Below are positions 59,738 to 64,000 of a stretch of DNA of 64,000 nucleotides, in pieces (within the stretch, counting starts at the first letter, position 1; each line of letters starts with the position of its first letter). Source of the stretch: an uncultured Selenomonadales bacterium (GTDB taxonomy: Bacteria > Bacillota > Negativicutes > Selenomonadales > Selenomonadaceae). A model generated the notes under the pieces. That model was not told where the DNA came from. It worked only from the letters and a program-made list of their open reading frames with translations, and did no database searches. The stretch lies in the NCBI GenBank assembly GCA_900315155.1, contig OMYB01000011.1, forward strand, positions 50,964 to 114,963, read 5' to 3'. Made by a program: the position numbers and the translations under genes.

Positions 59738-61087
59738 TTAAGCTTCCTCCTCTTCTTCCTCTTCATCTTTGATGCGGTTGCCCATGATGACAAACGGCGC
59801 GTAGATGAAGACATCCATGACAAGCCAGACAACCTGCAGCAGGCCGCCGGCGATAGAGCCGGTACCAATGGTGCCACCAAAGAACAGCGGCATCGTCCAC
59901 GGCACGACGTATTTGAAAATCGGCACGAGACCGGACGAAAGGGCCAGCCAGCCAACGACCGTATTCGCGAGCGGAGCAAGGATATACGGGATCAGCAGCA
60001 GCGGGTTCAGGACAATTGGAAGGCCGAAGGCCAGCGGCTCCTGGATATTGAACAACATCGCCGGAGCACCGACCTTGGCGACCGCGCGCCAGCTGTCTTT
60101 CTTCGAAAAGATGAAAATGGCGATGACGAGAGCCATGACATGCATGAGGCCCGCCTCAAAGAAACCATTGCTGAAAATGTAGGATGCATCCCCCGCCTGG
60201 TTTGCCAGCTGCGCCGGCATGTAGACCATGTTCTGGATGGCCGCCGTGACGTTGTGGCCATGGATGCCAAACCACCAGAAGAACCATACGATGAACTGAT
60301 ACAGCAGCGAGAAGCCGAGGCCCTGGGAGAAGCCCATGAGCGGTGCCTGGATGATGGCGTAGATGAGGTCATTCAGCGCCTTCTTGCCGAAGAATTGTCC
60401 CTGCGACAGGATCGTAGCGAAGACCGTGAAAATCGCGAGCGTGAAGAAAACCGGAACGAGAACCTCAAAGGATTTCGCCACCGCTGGCGGAACCGTCTCC
60501 GGCATCCGGATGCGGAGCTTCTTGTTCTGGGAAAGCTTGACGAAAAGCCATGCCGAAACCGTTGCGACGATGATGGACGTAAGAACCGCCTTATTGCCGA
60601 AGTAGTCGAGGCTGAATGCGCCGACCATCTTGCCATCTGCACCCGGGATGGCCTGCGGCGTCATGATGATGTAGGCACCGAGAGCAACGAGTGCGGTCTG
60701 GAACGGATCGCCGCCCCAGTTCTGCCCGAGGCGATACGCAAAGGCAGCAACGAGCAGGAACGAGAACACGCCGAAACCAACGGTGACGACGTTATTGCAA
60801 AGTCCCTGCAGCACTTGCATCGTCGCGACGAATCCACTCGCCTTGTACGCGTCGCCCGCTGTATCGAGCCCCGTAAACGTCTGGCCAAGGTTCATACCAT
60901 TCGCACCCATGATCGTGCCCCATGGATCGAGTACAACCCACTCCATGATACCGAAGAACGAGCCGACGATGATGAACGGCAGCAGCATCGAGAAAGCATC
61001 ACGCATGGCCAGCAGATAACGATTGCTCGAAATCTTCGCTGCCAGCGGCATCATCACTCTCTCGAAAGATGAAATCACTGAATTCAT
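59738..61087 (-). CDS. gmuC: PTS cellobiose/oligo-mannoside-type IIC permease
   Basis: The 449-residue membrane permease has the family motifs MRDAFSMLLPFIIVGSFFGI, GVFSFLLVAAFAYRLG, FFWWFGIHGHNVTAAIQNM and NIQEPLAFGLPIVLNPLLLI, with about ten helices and a very acidic C-terminus (DEEEEEEEA). It carries beta-linked disaccharides inward while IIB phosphorylates them. It begins the IIC-IIA-GH1-GH26-GH26 transcript, with its own TTGACA promoter. It corresponds to GmuC/CelB. Confidence 0.94.
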   Translation of the reverse strand: MNSVISSFERVMMPLAAKISSNRYLLAMRDAFSMLLPFIIVGSFFGIMEWVVLDPWGTIMGANGMNLGQTFTGLDTAGDAYKASGFVATMQVLQGLCNNVVTVGFGVFSFLLVAAFAYRLGQNWGGDPFQTALVALGAYIIMTPQAIPGADGKMVGAFSLDYFGNKAVLTSIIVATVSAWLFVKLSQNKKLRIRMPETVPPAVAKSFEVLVPVFFTLAIFTVFATILSQGQFFGKKALNDLIYAIIQAPLMGFSQGLGFSLLYQFIVWFFWWFGIHGHNVTAAIQNMVYMPAQLANQAGDASYIFSNGFFEAGLMHVMALVIAIFIFSKKDSWRAVAKVGAPAMLFNIQEPLAFGLPIVLNPLLLIPYILAPLANTVVGWLALSSGLVPIFKYVVPWTMPLFFGGTIGTGSIAGGLLQVVWLVMDVFIYAPFVIMGNRIKDEEEEEEEA

Positions 61088-61175
61088 AATCCTGTCCTCC
61101 TAAACTGACATAGACAATGGACAACCGATGGATCCGGAAGTCGGATAAATCTCTTCCTTCCGATTTGATAGTCTT

Positions 61176-61204
61176 ATTATATAACAGTCAGCATAATCTG
61201 TCAA
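61176..61204 (-). promoter_or_regulatory. Promoter of the IIC-IIA-GH1-GH26 operon
   Basis: On the minus strand TTGACA (61199-61204) and TATAAT (61176-61181) are 17 nt apart. ATGTCATATCTTTT lies just upstream (61209-61222) and a TGTAAG dyad lies at 61259-61274. The 361-bp gap between IIB and IIC holds this promoter and two hairpins, and no other gene. Confidence 0.75.
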
Positions 61205-61330
61205 CAATATGTCATATCTTTTCTTGACAAAAAGTTATCGATGAAATATAATAAGCACTGTAAGATTCCTTACACATATTTTTCTATTTCCCTAAATTCC
61301 CCCCAAGCTCATATTTCCCTATTGGAAAAA

Positions 61331-61365
61331 AAGCTTAAGCCCCTGGCCATCCGCCAGGGGCTTTC
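61331..61365. terminator. Hairpin in the IIB-IIC gap
   Basis: Perfect 11-bp arms AAGCCCCTGGC / GCCAGGGGCTT with a 5-nt loop, between the IIB terminator and the IIC promoter. Confidence 0.6.
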
Positions 61366-61390
61366 CCCTATCAGAAACAAGATCGTATAC

Positions 61391-61433
61391 AAAAAGCGGT
61401 ATCCGGGCTCATAAACAGCCCGGATACCGCTTC
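61391..61433 (-). terminator. Strong terminator after IIB
   Basis: Perfect 16-bp arms AAGCGGTATCCGGGCT / AGCCCGGATACCGCTT followed by a T-run on the minus strand, 16 bp after the IIB stop codon. Confidence 0.88.
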
Positions 61434-61448
61434 TGACGGCCCCATCGA

Positions 61449-61763
61449 TCAGTTCTTAGCTTCTTCGACCATTTTCAGTGCCTTCTTCAGCACCTTGTCA
61501 CCACGGATCATGCCATAGTCGCGCATGTCGATGACATCGAGCGGGCAGCGTCCGGCAACGAGTTTCTCGAGATCGCCCTTCATATGGCGGATCTGCGGTC
61601 CCAGCAGGATAACATCCGCATCCGGGATGCGATCCTCGAGTACCTCAACGGAGAAGGCCTCGATGTGCGTATCCGAAAGCCCCTGCTTCTCAGCCGCCTC
61701 CTGCATCTTGCGGACCAGGATCGACGTGGACATACCAGCATTACAAACGAGATAAATATTCAT
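61449..61763 (-). CDS. gmuB: PTS lactose/cellobiose-type IIB component
   Basis: The 104-residue protein starts MNIYLVCNAGMSTSILVRKM with phospho-accepting Cys7, followed by ADVILLGPQIRHMKGDLEKL and DMRDYGMIRGDKVLKKALKM. It transfers phosphate from IIA to the incoming sugar. GAGGAGG precedes the ATG at 61763. It has its own promoter and a strong terminator, so it is expressed apart from IIC and IIA. It corresponds to GmuB. Confidence 0.93.
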   Translation of the reverse strand: MNIYLVCNAGMSTSILVRKMQEAAEKQGLSDTHIEAFSVEVLEDRIPDADVILLGPQIRHMKGDLEKLVAGRCPLDVIDMRDYGMIRGDKVLKKALKMVEEAKN

Positions 61764-61799
61764 GATGATTTCCTCCTCATTGATATTCTTCATGTTTCT

Positions 61800-61828
61800 A
61801 TTATATGTCCGAGCGTCTCAAAAGTCAA
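61800..61828 (-). promoter_or_regulatory. Promoter of the IIB gene
   Basis: On the minus strand TTGACT (61823-61828) and TATAAT (61800-61805) are 17 nt apart. ATGTTATATCTTTT lies about 15 nt upstream (61845-61858). Confidence 0.75.
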
Positions 61829-61856
61829 TACTTCGTTTGTAAAAATGTTATATCTT

Positions 61857-62579
61857 TTATGATTTGCGAAGCGACACCGTGCGGAGCTCACCATAATCGC
61901 CGCGATGATGGACCATCGAATATTCGAACGGCGCACCATTATCGAGGTAGCTGACCTGCTCGACCTCAAGGATCGCCATCGGCTTGTCGATAGCCAGCCA
62001 TTCTTTTTCCTGATCCGTCGGCAGCACAGCATGCAGCGTACGATGTGCCGACTGGATATGAAAATGGAGCTTCTTCTCGATATATTGGTAGATGGAGGAT
62101 TGCAGCACATCCATCTTGATACCGGGAATCGTCTCGATTGGCATCTGGGTATACTCGACGACGATAGGCTTGTCATCGAGGATACGGACACGGATAAAAT
62201 CGTAGACAAAATCCTCTGTCGTGAGGTTCAGCTTCGCTGCCACTTTCTCCGTCGGGTGGACGATATCGAATTTCATGACCTGCGTCTTGACCTTGCTGTG
62301 CGGGAACGTAGCCGTGAAACCGCTGAACTGATCGGCCTGCCCGAGGTCGCGTACTTCCTTTGCCTCTAGGGACTTCACGAATGTACCGGAGCCGCGGCGC
62401 TTGACGACGAGACCGGATTTCACGAGCTCATCGATGGCCCGCTTGATCGTGATACGGCTCACGCCATACGTCTTACACATCTCCCTCTCAAGTGCCAGCT
62501 GTTCGCCCGGCTTATATTTCTTATCGAGGATAGCCTTACGGATATCATCGGCAATCTGTTTGTACTTCAACAATTTCAA
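61857..62579 (-). CDS. gmuR: GntR/HutC-type (UTRA) regulator of mannan use
   Basis: The 240-residue protein has an N-terminal winged helix (KYKQIADDIRKAILDKKYKP, GVSRITIKRAIDELVKSGLV, RRGSGTFVKS) and a C-terminal UTRA ligand domain (VYDFIRVRILDDKPIVVEYT, AILEVEQVSYLDNGAPFEYS). It is related to GmuR, which represses the glucomannan operon until a phosphorylated sugar binds. The start is a TTG at 62579 after AGGAAGAG; the next TTGs are two and three codons on. It lies between the ROK kinase and the PTS genes. Confidence 0.9.
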   Translation of the reverse strand: MKLLKYKQIADDIRKAILDKKYKPGEQLALEREMCKTYGVSRITIKRAIDELVKSGLVVKRRGSGTFVKSLEAKEVRDLGQADQFSGFTATFPHSKVKTQVMKFDIVHPTEKVAAKLNLTTEDFVYDFIRVRILDDKPIVVEYTQMPIETIPGIKMDVLQSSIYQYIEKKLHFHIQSAHRTLHAVLPTDQEKEWLAIDKPMAILEVEQVSYLDNGAPFEYSMVHHRGDYGELRTVSLRKS

Positions 62580-62660
62580 TTACTCTTCCTTTTTTTACTC
62601 GAATCAACGAATCCATTTCCTCAAATCTCCCAGTTTCTCTTCCCTGCCCCATAGAACCCA

Positions 62661-63539
62661 TCAGGCCAGATAAACCTGGCGGAAGAACGCTGCTGCACCG
62701 AGAAGGTTTGCATCATTCCCTGCCTCACAGGCACGGACAATCGGACGGATATGTGCCATCTCTTCTTTTTCCAGGATAGCATCCACATGAGCCTGAACCT
62801 TCGGTACGATGTCCGGACGGGCACTCACCCCGCCGCCGAGCAGAACGACGTCTGGATCGATAGCGTATTGCAGGTTAAAGATAGCTTTGGCGAGATATTC
62901 GCACATCACTTCTACTTCGCGATTGGCAACCCCATCTCCTGCATCCGCCATAGCAAAGACTTTTTCCCCATCGAGGGAAGCAGCATCCACGCCCTTTGCC
63001 TTGGCTACACGCTCGACAAGGGCACGCGTCGAGCCCGTGTTGCTCAGGATTTCCATCTCCGGATTCATGATCATATAGCCGAATTCTCCACCATGGAAAT
63101 GGTTGCCGCGATAGATCTTATGGTCCAGGATCACCGCACCGCCTATGCCTGTGCCAATGACGATAAAAATGACGTTATCGAACCCTTTGCCTGCCCCCCA
63201 GGCACACTCGCCAAGCCCGGCACAGTTCGCATCGTTCTCCATCGAGACGCACATGCCGAGGCGCTCCGAAAGAGCCTTGACAATTGGGAATTTGTGGATA
63301 TACCTTACGGCACTGTCACCGCCGATGGTGCCATGCTCGAAGTCCACAGCACCTGGAAAGCTGAAGCCAGCGCCCTCCACCTCCACCGGGCAAGCCTTAC
63401 GGATAGCGACAACTGCATCGTAAAATGCCTCGATGCTATCCGGCGTCTTCACTTTTCCTTTTTCGGTCAACGTACCATCCGACAGGACGACACCATACTT
63501 GATACTGCTGCCACCGACATCAAAACTAAGAATAGCCAT
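62661..63539 (-). CDS. gmuE: ROK-family sugar kinase
   Basis: The 292-residue kinase has ILSFDVGGSSIKYGVV (phosphate loop), GAGFSFPGAVDFEHGT, MENDANCAGLGECAWG with the catalytic Asp, and GTGIGGAVILDHKIYRGN. The usual zinc motif CxCGxxGC is not present (HFHGGEFGYMIMN), as in beta-glucoside or fructokinase-type ROK members. It probably phosphorylates mannose, fructose or a glucoside released in the cytoplasm; in the gmu operon the equivalent is GmuE. It is the most upstream gene of the locus. Confidence 0.88.
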   Translation of the reverse strand: MAILSFDVGGSSIKYGVVLSDGTLTEKGKVKTPDSIEAFYDAVVAIRKACPVEVEGAGFSFPGAVDFEHGTIGGDSAVRYIHKFPIVKALSERLGMCVSMENDANCAGLGECAWGAGKGFDNVIFIVIGTGIGGAVILDHKIYRGNHFHGGEFGYMIMNPEMEILSNTGSTRALVERVAKAKGVDAASLDGEKVFAMADAGDGVANREVEVMCEYLAKAIFNLQYAIDPDVVLLGGGVSARPDIVPKVQAHVDAILEKEEMAHIRPIVRACEAGNDANLLGAAAFFRQVYLA

Positions 63540-63672
63540 ATTACTTTCTCCTTGTCATAAAATGTTATATTCCTAAGGTATGTTTGACAAATGAAATGTC
63601 ATTACTTTTATTATAGCACAACATGATAGAAAAAGTGAAGATATAGGATATTCTTGTAACAAGAAAACAAAA

Positions 63673-63696
63673 AAGCACCCGCCTCAGCGGATGCTT
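63673..63696 (-). terminator. rRNA operon terminator
   Basis: AAGCATCCGC and GCGGGTGCTT (minus strand) form a stem followed by TTTTTTG, 8 bp past the 5S end. Confidence 0.85.
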
Positions 63697-63704
63697 GATT
63701 CAAC

Positions 63705-63819
63705 TGGCAATGTCCTATCCTCCCAGCTCGTCTCCAAGCAAGTACTTTCGGCGTATGAATGCTTAACTACTGTGTTCGGCATGGGAACAGGTGGATCCAT
63801 TCAGCCATCATCACCAGAT
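63705..63819 (-). rRNA. rrf: 5S ribosomal RNA
   Basis: About 115 nt match bacterial 5S rRNA on the minus strand, including GATGGCTGAATGGATCCACC, the CCATGCCGAACACAGTAGTT loop region and GGTAGTACTTG-like CGAAAGTACTTGCTTGGAGA. The ends are judged by the outer stem and may be off by a few bases. Confidence 0.9.
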
Positions 63820-63964
63820 ATTCAATTGAAGGTTTATACCCTCAAAACTATACAGAAGAAATTCAAACATCTTAGGAAGGTAAAATTGCTTCGCAATTTT
63901 TCCTGAGCGATTCGCACATGTTTGCGCGTCGCTTCGCTCCTTCAAACATGGCTCTCTGCTTAAA
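63820..63964 (-). other. 23S-5S spacer
   Basis: The ~145-bp spacer has a small AAATTGC-TTC-GCAATTT hairpin and no tRNA gene. It contains the usual processing-stem-like sequences. Confidence 0.6.
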
Positions 63965-64000
63965 GATAAGCCCTCGACTTATTAGTACTGATCAGCTTCA
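63965..64000 (-). rRNA. rrl: 23S ribosomal RNA, 3' end (cut by window)
   Basis: The minus strand ends in TGAAGCTGATCAGTACTAAT followed by AAGTCGAGGGCTT, the conserved 3' end of bacterial 23S rRNA. The rest lies beyond the right edge. Confidence 0.9.

Noticed and set aside
57966..61072. Long plus-strand frames opposite GH1 and the PTS genes
   Set aside because: They are antisense shadows of gmuD, gmuA and gmuC with no recognisable protein content.
63820..63964. tRNA gene in the rRNA spacer
   Set aside because: No cloverleaf or GTTCRA-type T-loop sequence is visible in the 145-bp spacer.

Overview
The window looks like chromosome of a diderm Firmicute of the Negativicutes, most likely a Selenomonadaceae such as Selenomonas or Mitsuokella (inference). 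The main evidence is two adjacent outer-membrane porins that each carry an N-terminal S-layer-homology domain followed by a beta-barrel, a combination typical of that class. A PTS-based sugar operon of Firmicute type, an LCP envelope enzyme and GC-rich coding sequence agree with this. An rRNA operon on the minus strand enters at the right edge (5S complete, 3' end of 23S).

Region 1 (1-24.2 kb) is a gene graveyard mixed with live genes. Intact genes include an ATPase of the ATPase_2/DUF234 type, a nitroreductase, two VapBC-type toxin-antitoxin pairs with visible operators, a QueG-like Fe-S protein with a MarR regulator, a secreted protein with the cystatin signature, enolase, a cupin, NAD(P)-binding proteins, HxlR and Rrf2 regulators, an FMN reductase, a TauE/SafE (TSUP) permease, an MFS pump and two NifX-like proteins. 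Between them lie at least fifteen gene fragments: GH13, DUF554, GNAT, DeoR, UvrA, MATE, HAD, HicB, IS21 istA, and extra partial copies of genes found whole elsewhere in the window (nitroreductase, NAD(P)-binding protein twice, TSUP permease twice, Rrf2, ATPase). Several are internal deletions that join the two ends of one gene, or of two adjacent genes.

Region 2 (24.2-46.9 kb) is mostly ordinary chromosome. It holds a truncated BMP-type binding protein overlapping a hybrid-less membrane histidine kinase, a type I restriction-modification operon (hsdS-hsdR-hsdM), thioredoxin, a fused remnant of a DUF47-PiT phosphate transport pair, an EamA exporter, a Crp/Fnr regulator, a thioredoxin-reductase-like flavoprotein, a membrane-anchored DUF2939-like protein, an SGNH hydrolase, thiD, recD2, an ABC-F protein, an LCP protein and an HD-GYP phosphodiesterase.

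Region 3 (47-63.5 kb) is a beta-mannan/glucomannan utilisation locus. Its inner part (GntR/UTRA regulator, ROK kinase, PTS IIB, IIC and IIA, GH1 phospho-beta-glucosidase, GH26 mannanase) matches the gene content of the Bacillus subtilis gmu operon. Around this core are parts suited to a diderm cell: a second, multidomain GH26 enzyme, a free-standing secreted module related to that enzyme's N-terminal carbohydrate-binding domain, two SLH porins, and two SGNH/CE2-like esterases that could remove acetyl groups. The proposed flow is: secreted or surface GH26 enzymes and esterases cut mannan, porins pass oligosaccharides, the PTS imports and phosphorylates them, and GH1 and the ROK kinase finish breakdown in the cytoplasm under GntR control.
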